64,000 bases of DNA from Thiotrichaceae bacterium UBA4486 (GCA_002389045.1 DGNS01000013.1:155425-219424), one strand, 5' to 3'. Counted from the first letter of the stretch, positions 43,726 through 53,164 are shown. Numbers and translations: made by a program. Notes: generated by a model from the sequence alone, not told the origin.

Positions 43726-44379
43726 ATGACCATACGCAGAGAGTCCCGGTCAGACGGATCCGACGCAGGTATCCCCGACTCATTGACCTCGTTTTTTGAT
43801 GAATGGTGCAGTGGCAGAATTGATCGGCGCAGATTTCTTCTGCACTTCGCTGCATTGACATCGGCGGCGGCACTGCCCTCCATGGTCCGGGCGGAACCCG
43901 GTGCCATTGCTATGGACGGGAATATGGACTCTGCCTTATTTACGGAAGAACCCTGGCATACCCTGTCCGCGGTGCAGGAACATCTTTTCCCCACCACCAC
44001 CGATGCTCCCGGCGCCAGGGAAATCCACGCCACGGCCTATCTCAAGGCTGCGCTGGAGTTGCCGGACATGGACCCGGATTACCGGGAATTCATCCATAAC
44101 GGCGTTACCTGGCTGAACGATATTGCCCTGAAACACCATCAGGCCGGGTTCGCCGGACTGGATGAAGATCAGCGCGAAGCTGTACTGCGCCGGATTGAAC
44201 AAACCGGGACCGGCCGGCGCTGGCTCAGCCTGCTGCTGCTCTATCTTTTCGAGGCGTTGCTGGGCGATCCGGTTTATGGCGGCAACCCCGACGGGGCGGG
44301 CTGGCGGTGGCTGGACCATCAGCCCGGGTTTCCACTGCCACCGGCACGCTATAGCTACGCGGAGTTGAAAAAGCTGTGA
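43726..44379 (+). CDS. Gluconate 2-dehydrogenase subunit 3-like protein
   Basis: A 217-residue protein with a Tat-like signal (DRRRFLLHFAALTSAAALPS, near residues 36-55) and a helical domain typical of the gluconate 2-dehydrogenase subunit 3 family (LSAVQEHLFPTT, then DIALKHHQAGFAGLD). Subunit 3 exports the GMC flavoprotein by Tat hitchhiking. The stop overlaps the GTG start of the GMC gene. The third subunit of such enzymes, a multiheme cytochrome c, is not encoded here. Confidence 0.85.
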   Translation: MTIRRESRSDGSDAGIPDSLTSFFDEWCSGRIDRRRFLLHFAALTSAAALPSMVRAEPGAIAMDGNMDSALFTEEPWHTLSAVQEHLFPTTTDAPGAREIHATAYLKAALELPDMDPDYREFIHNGVTWLNDIALKHHQAGFAGLDEDQREAVLRRIEQTGTGRRWLSLLLLYLFEALLGDPVYGGNPDGAGWRWLDHQPGFPLPPARYSYAELKKL

Positions 44380-46085
44380 CTGACGACTTCGATGTCTGCG
44401 TGATCGGCAGTGGCGCCGGCGGTGGCCCGGTAGCGCTGACGCTGGCTGAAGCAGGGTATTCGGTGGTAGTGCTGGAGAAGGGGCCCTGGTTCAGGGAGAA
44501 ACATTTTTACAAGGATGAACTGGCCTGTTGCCGGCGCAGTATCTACACCCCCAGGTTATGGGAGGAACAACATGTGATCGAGGACAGGAACAGGGACGGC
44601 CCCTGGGTTGCACAACCGACCTATGAAACAGGTCGTGATTTCTGGAACGGCAATTGCGTCGGCGGGGCGACCAATTTCATGAGCGGTTTTTTCCATCGCC
44701 TGAAGCCGGATGATTTTCGGCTGCTATCGGCCTTTGGCCCCATTGCCGGCGCAAATATCACTGACTGGCCGATAAGTTATGATGACCTGGAACCTTATTA
44801 TACAAAGGTTGAAACAGAAGTGGGTGTTTCCGGCCGGGTGGTAAAACACCCCCATGCCGAGCCGCGATCCACGGATGATTTTCCTTATCCTCCGACCCGT
44901 GAGCATCCCATCGCCGGCTGGTTCGATCAGGCCTGTACGGAACTGGGTGTGCACCCGGTCCCGGTGCCGCGCGCCATTTTGCCTTATGGTGCAATGGGTC
45001 GCCATGGATGTTCCTATTCCGGTTACTGTGGCAGTTACGGGTGTTCCACCGGCGCCAAGGGCAGCTCCCGGGCGGCGCTGCTGGATCGGGCAGTTGCCAC
45101 CGGTCATTGCCAGGTGTGGCCGCATGCCAGGGTTTTCAAACTCACAAGTGACAACAGTGGCAGGGTCACAGCGGTGGAATATTTCGATCGCGAGGGAGCC
45201 AGGAAACGGCTGGATGCGCGGATCTATGTTGTTGCCTGCCAGGCCATCGAAACCGCGCGGCTGTTGTTAACCTCCACGGGTCCGAAGCATCCCCGGGGTC
45301 TCGCCAATGATAATGCCCAGGTGGGCAAAAACCTGATCTTTTCCGCCGGCGGTTCCGGTAGCGGCGATTTCTATTTCGATAAATTACCATCCAGCAAGGC
45401 TTTTGATCTGGCAATCAGGGGGCCGTTCGTCAACCGTGCCCTGCAGGACTGGTATGTTTACGATGATCCGGAACAGGACCGGCGCCTCAAGGGCGGCACT
45501 ATTGATTTCCTGTTCAAACATCCCAATGCCATCGCCCGGGCCAATGCGCAAAAGCGTGACGGCAACGGACAGTTGCTGTGGGGACGGCCACTGAAACAGA
45601 AACTCAAATCCTTCTTTACAGAGGCGCGGTACCTGCAGTTTGAGGTTTTCTGTGACTGGAACCCGGTCGATGATTGTTTTGTATCGCTCGATCCCGAAGT
45701 CAGGGACAAGTGGGGGATCCCGGTGGCGAGGGTGCGTGTCGGTTATCATCGTCATGATCTGAAAGTTGGCCGTTACCTTGCCGATCGTGCAGAGCAGGTG
45801 TTACGGCAGATGGGCGCAGACAATGTCCGTTCCGGTATCAGCGCTTCCCCGCCGCCGAACCTGGTGGCCGGAGGCTGCCGGTTCGGCAGTGATCCTGAAA
45901 CATCGGTTCTGGATGCCAATTGCCGTGCCCACACGGTAGAAAATCTCTATGTTACCGACGGCAGTTTCATGCCCACGGGCGGCAGCGTGCCTTATACCTG
46001 GACTATCTACGCCAATGCTTTTCGTGTTGCTGATCACATCCGCAGTGAACTTGGTGCTGCCGTGGCATCATCGGGAGTTCATTAA
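44376..46085 (+). CDS. GMC-family flavin oxidoreductase
   Basis: A 569-residue FAD enzyme: Rossmann motif VIGSGAGGGPVAL at the N-terminus, the GGATNFMSGFF segment near residue 95, and the GMC C-terminal motif PTGGSVPYTWTIYANAFRVAD. It belongs with gluconate/sorbitol-type membrane dehydrogenases that oxidise a polyol or sugar acid in the periplasm. It starts with GTG overlapping its subunit-3 partner and has no signal of its own, which fits co-export. The substrate is unknown, and the usual cytochrome subunit is missing. Confidence 0.88.
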   Translation: MTDDFDVCVIGSGAGGGPVALTLAEAGYSVVVLEKGPWFREKHFYKDELACCRRSIYTPRLWEEQHVIEDRNRDGPWVAQPTYETGRDFWNGNCVGGATNFMSGFFHRLKPDDFRLLSAFGPIAGANITDWPISYDDLEPYYTKVETEVGVSGRVVKHPHAEPRSTDDFPYPPTREHPIAGWFDQACTELGVHPVPVPRAILPYGAMGRHGCSYSGYCGSYGCSTGAKGSSRAALLDRAVATGHCQVWPHARVFKLTSDNSGRVTAVEYFDREGARKRLDARIYVVACQAIETARLLLTSTGPKHPRGLANDNAQVGKNLIFSAGGSGSGDFYFDKLPSSKAFDLAIRGPFVNRALQDWYVYDDPEQDRRLKGGTIDFLFKHPNAIARANAQKRDGNGQLLWGRPLKQKLKSFFTEARYLQFEVFCDWNPVDDCFVSLDPEVRDKWGIPVARVRVGYHRHDLKVGRYLADRAEQVLRQMGADNVRSGISASPPPNLVAGGCRFGSDPETSVLDANCRAHTVENLYVTDGSFMPTGGSVPYTWTIYANAFRVADHIRSELGAAVASSGVH

Positions 46086-46105
46086 CATTAAAGAGGTATG
46101 GAAAA

Positions 46106-46543
46106 ATGCATGGTATTTCTGAATTTATGGCGGCCGATCATGATCGGCTGGACTCGATTTTAGCGAATTTTATTGACACCCTGAAAGCGGACATGAACTC
46201 GGCCGGGGCAATGTTTAACGAATTCAACGAGGGATTGCGCAGGCATATTGAATGGGAAGAGGAAATCCTGTTTCCCGTATTCGAGGAGAAAACCGGAATG
46301 CGTGATATGGGGCCTGTCAGCATCATGCGCATGGAACACGATCATATCAGGAACTGTTTACAACAGATCTCACTGCTTCTTCCCGGAGATGACTTCGAGG
46401 AAATTGAAAAGCACCATGGCACCTTGTTCGAAATATTATCAGCACACAACAGCAAGGAAGAAAATGTGCTTTATCCCTGGATTGACAGGGAAACAAGCCG
46501 CGAGGAAGCTGAAGAACTGATTAGGAGAATGAAAAATTCCTGA
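46106..46543 (+). CDS. Hemerythrin-domain (HHE) protein
   Basis: A 145-residue protein made of a single HHE cation-binding four-helix bundle, with ligand motifs MAADHDRLDS (His near 12), RRHIEWEEEILFP (His and Glu near 47), MRMEHDHIR and ILSAHNSKEENVLYP. Related to YtfE/RIC-like and DUF438-type di-iron proteins, it may bind O2 or NO or handle iron. It follows the GMC gene with a 20-base gap and a GAGGTATGG ribosome site. It differs from the bacteriohemerythrin at 34281. Confidence 0.85.
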   Translation: MHGISEFMAADHDRLDSILANFIDTLKADMNSAGAMFNEFNEGLRRHIEWEEEILFPVFEEKTGMRDMGPVSIMRMEHDHIRNCLQQISLLLPGDDFEEIEKHHGTLFEILSAHNSKEENVLYPWIDRETSREEAEELIRRMKNS

Positions 46544-46554
46544 TCGGGAACCGC

Positions 46555-46576
46555 CCGCCGTGAACCTTGACGGCGG
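46555..46576. terminator. GC-rich hairpin between convergent genes
   Basis: CCGCCGT at 46555-46561 and ACGGCGG at 46570-46576 form a 7-bp stem with an 8-base loop, 12 bases past the hemerythrin stop and between convergent genes. No T tract. Confidence 0.4.
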
Positions 46577-46646
46577 TGGTGAGATTCGATCATCACTCCG
46601 TGTATCGCGTGCCCGGTCGTATGTTCCCGTCTCCGGCGTCAGGTCA

Positions 46647-47807
46647 TCAAGCGGCAGGCTCTGAAATCCTGTTACTGTTCCCGAAACACAGCTGCGCCGT
46701 GGTCAGCAGGTAAGCGATACTCCAGCCCAGCGCCGAAACCCACAGCAGCAGGACCTGCTCACCGTAGCCCAGTGCGGCTGCAAAGCGGGTCAGGGTGGCG
46801 AGGGTCATCATGATCAATGCCGGCGCCAGGAAACGGGAGGCGGACGGGTCCCGCTTCAGGCGCTGAAAATGTATTCGCGTCATTACGCAAATGGACAGTG
46901 TGCCGATGGCGCCTACCGTGATCAGGTGAATGGCCGGTACCGGCGATGTGCCGAAAAACAGAAGTCCACCGAGAAGTAACTGACCAAGCGCAAGCCAGCC
47001 GTAGCCGATGCCAAGACCAACGAGATCAGTACGATGCAAAAGGCCCCATAGTCGCCAGCGGTAAAGGCGTATGGCTGCAATCAATCCGGCGGCGATGACT
47101 GCCGGCCCGGTTATGTATGTGCCCATGGGCACAAATACAGCCAGTACTGCCAGCATGTGTAACAGGATAAGCGCCGCTTCCAGTCGCGGTTGTACCCGCG
47201 CTTCAAGATTCATGCCCAGCCTGTAATAAGCACCGGCCGCTGCCGGCGCAATGACTCTTCCACCCATAAAGGACATCAGCAACGAAAGCAGGATAATCAT
47301 GGCCAGCAATAAACTGTAGCCAAGGGATACATGGCGACCATGAGCCGCCACTGTGTAGACGACAGGGACCGCGCACAGGGCGATCAGCAGGGGCTGGATC
47401 ATGCGGTTACGCCATTTTTTTGCGCTGCTGAACCTGGGCACCACGATTACTGCAAGCAGCAGTGCGAACAGTGGGGTGAGAATACCCGCTGCCAGACTGC
47501 CGGGTGCGAACAGGTAACTCAGCCGTGCAGCCAGCCATATGGCGCACAGTAACAGCAGGCGGGGCCTGTTGGTCGGGCCGAGCAGGTAACCTGCCACCAG
47601 GGCCAGGGCAAAACCGAACAACATCTCCCGTGCATGACCTGTACCGGCAAGGGCCGTCAAGCGGCCACCGGTCATGGCATATACGGATAACGGAACGACA
47701 ATCGCGGCATACAGTGACGCCGCCGGAAAAAACACCGTGTATGACTGGACTTTCGATCGCCGGTTTATTTGCCCGGCGGTTTTGTTGTTAGTTACGGGAG
47801 TGTTCAT
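46647..47807 (-). CDS. nnrS: NnrS family membrane protein
   Basis: About 386 residues from the ATG at 47807, with roughly 12 hydrophobic helices. Family features include the early HAREMLFGFALALVAGYLLG motif (near residue 57) and FMGGRVIAPA in the middle. NnrS is a heme- and copper-containing membrane protein that protects against NO and is widespread in denitrifiers. Start is uncertain: the frame is open to 47897, but that N-terminal extension (three Cys, no membrane character) looks non-coding. A second nnrS gene lies at the right edge of the window. Confidence 0.82.
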   Translation of the reverse strand: MNTPVTNNKTAGQINRRSKVQSYTVFFPAASLYAAIVVPLSVYAMTGGRLTALAGTGHAREMLFGFALALVAGYLLGPTNRPRLLLLCAIWLAARLSYLFAPGSLAAGILTPLFALLLAVIVVPRFSSAKKWRNRMIQPLLIALCAVPVVYTVAAHGRHVSLGYSLLLAMIILLSLLMSFMGGRVIAPAAAGAYYRLGMNLEARVQPRLEAALILLHMLAVLAVFVPMGTYITGPAVIAAGLIAAIRLYRWRLWGLLHRTDLVGLGIGYGWLALGQLLLGGLLFFGTSPVPAIHLITVGAIGTLSICVMTRIHFQRLKRDPSASRFLAPALIMMTLATLTRFAAALGYGEQVLLLWVSALGWSIAYLLTTAQLCFGNSNRISEPAA

Positions 47808-48114
47808 ACAATGTGCACAGACAGTCTTGATGAATGAACCCATACTGCCTGAGCCGGTGCCATGGAAGCAATAAACTGAATTTTTATGATCTCGCAAAGA
47901 CGCCAGGCATGCCAGGAAAAAATACTAACGGAAACAGAATTTGGAATAGTACGGAATGGTGCTATCCCGAATTCTATATACCCTGGTCCTGCTCCTTGTC
48001 CATCTCACTGGATCCGGCTTCATGAATAGTGTGATTGACTTACCTGGCGTGAGAAAAATCCTTTGTCCCTGACCACGAATCCTGCTGACAGTCCTTTTAT
48101 TTAACTGGTATGGA

Positions 48115-49035
48115 TCAATACTGACCCTGCCAGCGGTAACCCTCACTGCCATGGTAGAATCCGTTGGCGTAGGGAAGAGAAGGTCCGTCCTCTTCCAGCC
48201 GGGTCATGGCTTCATCGGTCGATATGTCCTGGTTCAGCAATGCCCTGAAAACCCTGGCGGTAGCAACCATGTCATTGCTGTGCGGGGATATGCGAAAGGC
48301 GCCAATACCCAGACCCTGCATTTCAGGCAGCTCGCGCACCAGGTTGAGATAATTCCAGGACATTGTCTGCACACCGTTGATTGCCAGAAACGGTGAACCG
48401 TTCATTGTTTTTAATTCCATCCCGTCAGGATCCTGCTCGCAGATGAAACCGCAATTATCCTTTACCCGATCATGCGCCCGGGCATGATAGCAACGCGCTG
48501 ACAGCGCCAGTCCGATACGGCCGTAGACCTGAACTTCAAGGGAAATACCCAGCCTCGATGCGCCGGCACCCAGCACAAGCAGCGATTCATAAGGTAATTC
48601 CGGTGGCAGGGTGAAGTGTGTTGCCCCTCTGGCAGCCAGTAATTCCAGTGTTTTTTCATTATAAACGTTGAGAAATGGCCCGATTCGATGCGCTTTGCCA
48701 CGCAAAAAATTCAACGCCGCCGAATCATTGGCTTCGACAATCGTATCCGCCTGTGCGCACAATTCTTCGGTCAGCCTGCGTTCACGCACCAGCATGATCT
48801 CCGCCAGGGTTGAAAATACCACGCGTTTTCCCGCCTGTTGCAGGCGTTCGATGACTTCATCGATATACGGTTTGAAAAAGGGTTCGCGTTTGGAGCAGAT
48901 AACCTCACCCAGGTAGACGGTATCCACGGGTGCTTCATCGGCGATACGGAAATAAAAGTCACGCTTTAGTTCGGCCGGCCAGTGAAAAAGAACCGGCCCC
49001 AGGGTCAACTCATGGCTCACGGGTTTCACCTCCAT
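48115..49035 (-). CDS. ubiV: UbiV, O2-independent ubiquinone hydroxylation
   Basis: A 306-residue peptidase-U32-family protein. Together with UbiU it forms the [4Fe-4S] complex that hydroxylates the ubiquinone ring without oxygen. Cysteines for the cluster are seen in the GEVICSKR motif and the ARCYHARAH...DNCGFICEQ region (Cys near 180-197). The ATG overlaps the 3' end of ubiU by ten bases. Older annotation would call it a collagenase-like protease (YhbV), which is probably wrong in this ubiT-ubiU-ubiV context. Confidence 0.92.
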   Translation of the reverse strand: MEVKPVSHELTLGPVLFHWPAELKRDFYFRIADEAPVDTVYLGEVICSKREPFFKPYIDEVIERLQQAGKRVVFSTLAEIMLVRERRLTEELCAQADTIVEANDSAALNFLRGKAHRIGPFLNVYNEKTLELLAARGATHFTLPPELPYESLLVLGAGASRLGISLEVQVYGRIGLALSARCYHARAHDRVKDNCGFICEQDPDGMELKTMNGSPFLAINGVQTMSWNYLNLVRELPEMQGLGIGAFRISPHSNDMVATARVFRALLNQDISTDEAMTRLEEDGPSLPYANGFYHGSEGYRWQGQY

Positions 49036-50045
49036 TTCTTGCCGGCGTAAGCGCCGTGAGATTGTTTATGACCCTCGGTGAGCGCCAGCAGATTGTCCAT
49101 TTGTAACTCTTCTCCGGCCAGAACACTGTCCACGGCCCGGCGCCACGAGGAAACCACTGTCTTGACATAGGCGCGCGAGCGCTGCCGCCCTTCGATTTTG
49201 AAAGCATTGACGCCGGCCTTTATCAAGTCGGGCAACAGGGTTGCAAGGTTCAGGCTCAAGGGCTCTTCGAAAGCGTAGTATCCCTGTTGCCTGTGCGGCG
49301 CCAGGTAACGTCCCTTGCAGATGGTCGGATAACCGGGACTTTGACCGCAGGGAAAACTGTCAATGGTAAAGATACCCAGCCTGGTCGTCAGGTTACGGTC
49401 CTTGTCTTCATCATATTTCACATGACTGGCGGGAGAACATACACCGTCCATATTCGTCGAATAGCCGGTCACATAGTTGGTCAGGCTGCAGCGGCCCTCA
49501 AACATCAAACCGTGATTGCCGAAGACAAAGCATTCAATTTCACAATCGATTTCCTGCTGCAGGGCCGTGATTTCCGGGAGCGTAAGGATGCGCGGTAATA
49601 CCACCCGCTTGACGGCGAATTCCTCGCAATAGTACCGGATCGCTTCGGCCGATGATGCGCCGGCCTGGACCGAGAGGTGCAGCCTTTGCCCGGGATGGCT
49701 GCTGCGGGCGTAATCGGCAACACCGATGTCGGCAATGATCAGGGCATCAACACCCGCCTCGACGCCGGTGTCTACCGCTTGTTCCCACAGCTCAAACTTG
49801 CCCGCGGGCGGAAAGGTATTGATCGCCAGCAGCACCCTGGCGCCGTGGTCATGGGCATAGGCCACGGCCTGTTTGAGTTCTTCCGGCGTGAAGTTGAGTC
49901 CGGGAAAGTTACGGGCATTGGTGGCATTGCGCAAACCGCAATAAACGGCGTCGGCGCCGGCATCCACCGCCGTTCGCAACGCCGCCGGTGTTCCGGCGGG
50001 ACAGACCAGTTCCGGGCGTTTCAATGTGTCGTCAATCGATTTCAT
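49026..50045 (-). CDS. ubiU: UbiU, O2-independent ubiquinone hydroxylation
   Basis: A 339-residue peptidase-U32-family protein (YhbU). The four cysteines that bind its cluster are in FEGRCSLTNYV, DGVCSPASH, SFPCGQSPGYP and TICKGRYL. Works with UbiV and UbiT to make ubiquinone under anoxia, when the mono-oxygenases UbiI, UbiH and UbiF cannot function. It overlaps ubiT by 14 bases at its 5' end. The N-terminal ELVCPAGTPAALRTAVDAGAD motif is standard for the family. Confidence 0.93.
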   Translation of the reverse strand: MKSIDDTLKRPELVCPAGTPAALRTAVDAGADAVYCGLRNATNARNFPGLNFTPEELKQAVAYAHDHGARVLLAINTFPPAGKFELWEQAVDTGVEAGVDALIIADIGVADYARSSHPGQRLHLSVQAGASSAEAIRYYCEEFAVKRVVLPRILTLPEITALQQEIDCEIECFVFGNHGLMFEGRCSLTNYVTGYSTNMDGVCSPASHVKYDEDKDRNLTTRLGIFTIDSFPCGQSPGYPTICKGRYLAPHRQQGYYAFEEPLSLNLATLLPDLIKAGVNAFKIEGRQRSRAYVKTVVSSWRRAVDSVLAGEELQMDNLLALTEGHKQSHGAYAGKKWR

Positions 50046-50568
50046 GGATACGGATTTTTCTCATCATGGATAACAGATGTCTGCCCGGGGGGCCAAATAC
50101 GTCGGCGGCATCATCAGCGATGCTGCTTTCCAGGTCATCCAGCGCATTGCGCAGGCAGACCACGATTTCCGTATCACCCTCGATCATTAAATCACGGGTA
50201 AAAAACAATGCGTCACCGTCCAGGTTGCCGTCGACCAGGTTGAGCAGGGTCAGGAATGTACCGGCAATACGCGCGTCGCAGCGTGGCAGGTTGCAGCGCC
50301 GACAGGCCCGTAACCCGGGTCTTTGCGGGTGTGGCCGCAGAACCAGTGCAAAAGGCAGATTCAGCGGGTCGATGATCAGTTGTTTGTCCTTGTGCTCGCC
50401 GATACGATCAAATAACTCCGGCCGGGTGCGGGCGATATGCCGGGCGATCCTGGCCAGCGCCGGTTGAATAATAAACAGGGGCACCGGGGCCAGCGCACAG
50501 TTTACAACTGCAGAGGCGCGGTCCGGGTGTGGGTTTATTCTGGATTTGCTGGCTTGCGTAGCGTACAC
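50032..50568 (-). CDS. ubiT: UbiT, SCP2-domain lipid-binding protein
   Basis: About 178 residues. The SCP2-like core (DALFFTRDLMIEGDTEI, near 150 in the longer frame) identifies UbiT (YhbT), the lipid carrier of the anaerobic ubiquinone pathway. The start is unresolved: the frame opens at a TTG (50616) that coincides with an FNR-like box, so the true start is probably further in, for example the GTG at 50568 used here or a later codon. First gene of ubiTUV. Confidence 0.8.
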   Translation of the reverse strand: MYATQASKSRINPHPDRASAVVNCALAPVPLFIIQPALARIARHIARTRPELFDRIGEHKDKQLIIDPLNLPFALVLRPHPQRPGLRACRRCNLPRCDARIAGTFLTLLNLVDGNLDGDALFFTRDLMIEGDTEIVVCLRNALDDLESSIADDAADVFGPPGRHLLSMMRKIRIHEID

Positions 50569-50602
50569 AAAATAACCATATACCGGCCCATGAGGGGAGT
50601 GA

Positions 50603-50616
50603 ATGATCCAGGTCAA
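50603..50616. promoter_or_regulatory. Weak FNR-type box before ubiT
   Basis: Read on the minus strand, TTGACCTGGATCAT differs from TTGAT-N4-ATCAA by two bases. UbiT, UbiU and UbiV belong to the anaerobic regulon in E. coli, which makes the site plausible. Confidence 0.4.
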
Positions 50617-51112
50617 GCTTCACTGACAAATTACGAAAAGCACCGGGGTTTCTCACAACGGCCAGTGCCGGTATGACCGGACGCTTTCTGTTACCGTTCC
50701 ATCGGCGCCCGTAATGTTTACCTGTGAAATACCAGCACGGTCTTTATGTAAAACTGTTTCGTGGCCGGTGTGATGCGCCGGCTGTGGTAGTGGAAACAGG
50801 GGCGTTACGTGATGTGCTACGGGCTGAATTCAGGGAATGAATGAAAGCGGTAAAGAGGCCGGAATCCACTGGTGCGGGCAACATTCCCGCCTCTGGACTC
50901 GTCGCAATGACTTAACATTCTGAAATGAAAGGCAATTCATCCCCGCAGATAATTCTGACCTGTACCGGACAGCCACGGATTTCCCGGCTTAGTACCTGAG
51001 TGATCATGAGCGCAATATCTGGTGTCTTGATTCAGATCAATGCACAAGATATTGGGGTTGACTATAATTCCCGCTCGTCTGATCAGTCATTCAATAATAA
51101 TATCCGGGGGAA
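50617..51112. other. Divergent control region of ubiT and nrdD
   Basis: About 500 bases without a gene. It contains the consensus FNR/ANR box at 51027-51040, followed by TTGACTATAATTCCC-like promoter elements near 51056-51070. No other pattern stood out. Confidence 0.5.
51027..51040. promoter_or_regulatory. FNR/ANR box of nrdD
   Basis: TTGATTCAGATCAA is an exact TTGAT-N4-ATCAA match, centred about 85 bases before the nrdD ATG at 51119, as for nirS. Confidence 0.8.
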
Positions 51113-51118
51113 GTGACC

Positions 51119-53164
51119 ATGCTAGAGATAGACAGCCTGGCGGTATCCCAGCCGCCAAAATCTACATCGATTAACGAAATCGTCAAGCGTGACGGCAGCC
51201 GCGTTCGCTTCGAGGCGGACAAGATCCAGTCCGCCATTCAACGCGCCGGTCAGGCAACGGGCGAATTTGATGCAACAGTGGCGCGCGAACTGGCCCGCCA
51301 GGTGCTGGCGCGCCTTGAGGCGATGCAGCCGGCCCCGCTGACCATCGAGGCGATTCAGGACGTGGTTGAACAAACCCTGGTCGACAGCGATTTTTTCAAA
51401 ACCGCCCGCGCCTACATTGTCTACCGCGAGCAGCACCGGCGCCTGCGTCAGGATCGCAAGACCCTGGTGGACGTGGAGAGCGCAATGAATGAGTACCTGA
51501 ACCGCCAGGACTGGCGCATCAATGCCAACGCCAACCAGGGTTATTCGCTCGGTGGTCTGATTCTCAATGTGTCGGGCAAGGTGGTCGCCAATTACTGGCT
51601 CAGTCATGTCTATCCACCGGAGATCGGCGAAGCGCATCGCGAAGCCGATATTCATGTGCACGATCTGGACATGCTCTCCGGTTACTGCGCCGGCTGGTCG
51701 CTGCGCGTGCTGCTGCAGGAAGGGCTCAACGGCATCCCCGGCAAGGTCGAGGCCGGGCCGCCACGGCACCTGAGTTCGGCGGTCGGACAGATTGTCAATT
51801 TCCTCGGTACCCTGCAGAACGAATGGGCCGGCGCCCAGGCGTTCAGTTCCTTCGATACTTACATGGCCCCGTTCATACGCAAGGACAACCTGGATTACAG
51901 CGAAGTCCGGCAATGTATACAGGAACTGATTTACAACCTGAATGTACCCTCGCGCTGGGGTACGCAAACACCGTTCACCAATCTGACCTTTGACTGGACT
52001 TGTCCGGAGGATCTGCGCGAACAGGCGCCGGTCATCGGTGGTGAGGAAATGCCGTTTACCTACGGTGAATTGCAACAGGAAATGGATCTCATCAACCGCG
52101 CCTACATCGAGGTGATGGCAGCCGGAGATGCCCGCGGCCGCGTCTTCACGTTCCCGATACCGACCTACAACATCACCCGGGATTTTCCCTGGGACTCCGA
52201 AAATGCCGATCGCCTGTTCGCCATGACCGCCCGCTACGGCTTGCCGTATTTCCAGAATTTCATCAATTCCGACCTGGAACCAAACATGGTGCGCTCCATG
52301 TGCTGCCGGTTGCAACTTGATTTGCGCGAGCTGTTGAAGCGCGGCAATGGCCTGTTCGGCAGCGCCGAACAAACCGGTTCGCTGGGTGTGGTTACCGTCA
52401 ACTGTGCGCGCCTGGGTTATCTTTACCGCGGTGATGAGGGCGGTCTTTATCGCCGCCTCGACGAGTTGCTGGAACTGGGCAAGCAGAGCCTGGAGATCAA
52501 GCGTAAGGTCATCCAGCGCCACATGGACGCCGGACTGTTTCCCTATACCCGGCGCTACCTCGGCACGTTGCGTAACCACTTCTCCACGCTGGGCGTCAAC
52601 GGCATCAACGAGATGATCCGCAACTTCACCGAAAATGCGCACGATATCACCAGCGAGTGGGGTTATGATTTCGCCGCCCGGCTGCTGGATCATGTGCGTG
52701 AGCGCATGGTGGCGTTTCAGGAAGAAACCGGTCATCTGTACAACCTTGAGGCGACTCCGGCCGAGGGCACTACGTATCGCTTCGCCCGCGAGGATCGCCG
52801 GCGCTATCCGGATATCCTGCAAGCAGGCACCGACGAGCAGCCCTACTACACCAATTCATCACAACTCCCGGTGGGTTTTACGGATGATCCGTTCGAAGCC
52901 CTGGAACGCCAGGATGAACTGCAGCGCAAGTATACCGGCGGTACGGTGCTGCACCTGTACATGAGCGAGCAGATCTCCAGCACCGATGCCTGCAAACGCC
53001 TGGTCCGTCGGGCCCTGGAACGCTTCGGCCTGCCGTACATCACGGTGACACCGACATTTTCCATCTGCCCGAAACACGGCTATTTGTCCGGTGAGCATGA
53101 GTTCTGCCCGCGTTGCGATGAGCAGATTCTGGCTGACAAGCAGGCGGCACTGGCGAAGCACTGA
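51119..53164 (+). CDS. nrdD: Anaerobic ribonucleoside-triphosphate reductase, large chain without its glycyl-radical domain
   Basis: 681 residues from the ATG at 51119, after a CCGGGGG ribosome site. A GTG two codons upstream is possible. An N-terminal ATP-cone (VKRDGSRVRFEADKIQSAIQ) precedes the class III reductase barrel, whose active-site CCRLQ motif is at Cys395-Cys396. The C-terminus has the zinc site CPKHGYLSGEHEFCPRC but ends about 20 residues later, without the RVxGY glycyl-radical loop that normally follows. That loop is encoded by the separate gene at 53277. An exact FNR box upstream fits anaerobic use. Confidence 0.93.
   Translation: MLEIDSLAVSQPPKSTSINEIVKRDGSRVRFEADKIQSAIQRAGQATGEFDATVARELARQVLARLEAMQPAPLTIEAIQDVVEQTLVDSDFFKTARAYIVYREQHRRLRQDRKTLVDVESAMNEYLNRQDWRINANANQGYSLGGLILNVSGKVVANYWLSHVYPPEIGEAHREADIHVHDLDMLSGYCAGWSLRVLLQEGLNGIPGKVEAGPPRHLSSAVGQIVNFLGTLQNEWAGAQAFSSFDTYMAPFIRKDNLDYSEVRQCIQELIYNLNVPSRWGTQTPFTNLTFDWTCPEDLREQAPVIGGEEMPFTYGELQQEMDLINRAYIEVMAAGDARGRVFTFPIPTYNITRDFPWDSENADRLFAMTARYGLPYFQNFINSDLEPNMVRSMCCRLQLDLRELLKRGNGLFGSAEQTGSLGVVTVNCARLGYLYRGDEGGLYRRLDELLELGKQSLEIKRKVIQRHMDAGLFPYTRRYLGTLRNHFSTLGVNGINEMIRNFTENAHDITSEWGYDFAARLLDHVRERMVAFQEETGHLYNLEATPAEGTTYRFAREDRRRYPDILQAGTDEQPYYTNSSQLPVGFTDDPFEALERQDELQRKYTGGTVLHLYMSEQISSTDACKRLVRRALERFGLPYITVTPTFSICPKHGYLSGEHEFCPRCDEQILADKQAALAKH

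Noticed and set aside
48115..50045. U32 proteins as collagenase-like proteases
   Set aside because: Order ubiT-ubiU-ubiV, conserved cluster cysteines and an FNR-like box fit the anaerobic ubiquinone genes better.
51122..52822. Open frame of 566 codons antisense to nrdD
   Set aside because: It exactly mirrors the GC-rich nrdD coding sequence, resembles no family and has no ribosome site. It is a codon-bias shadow.
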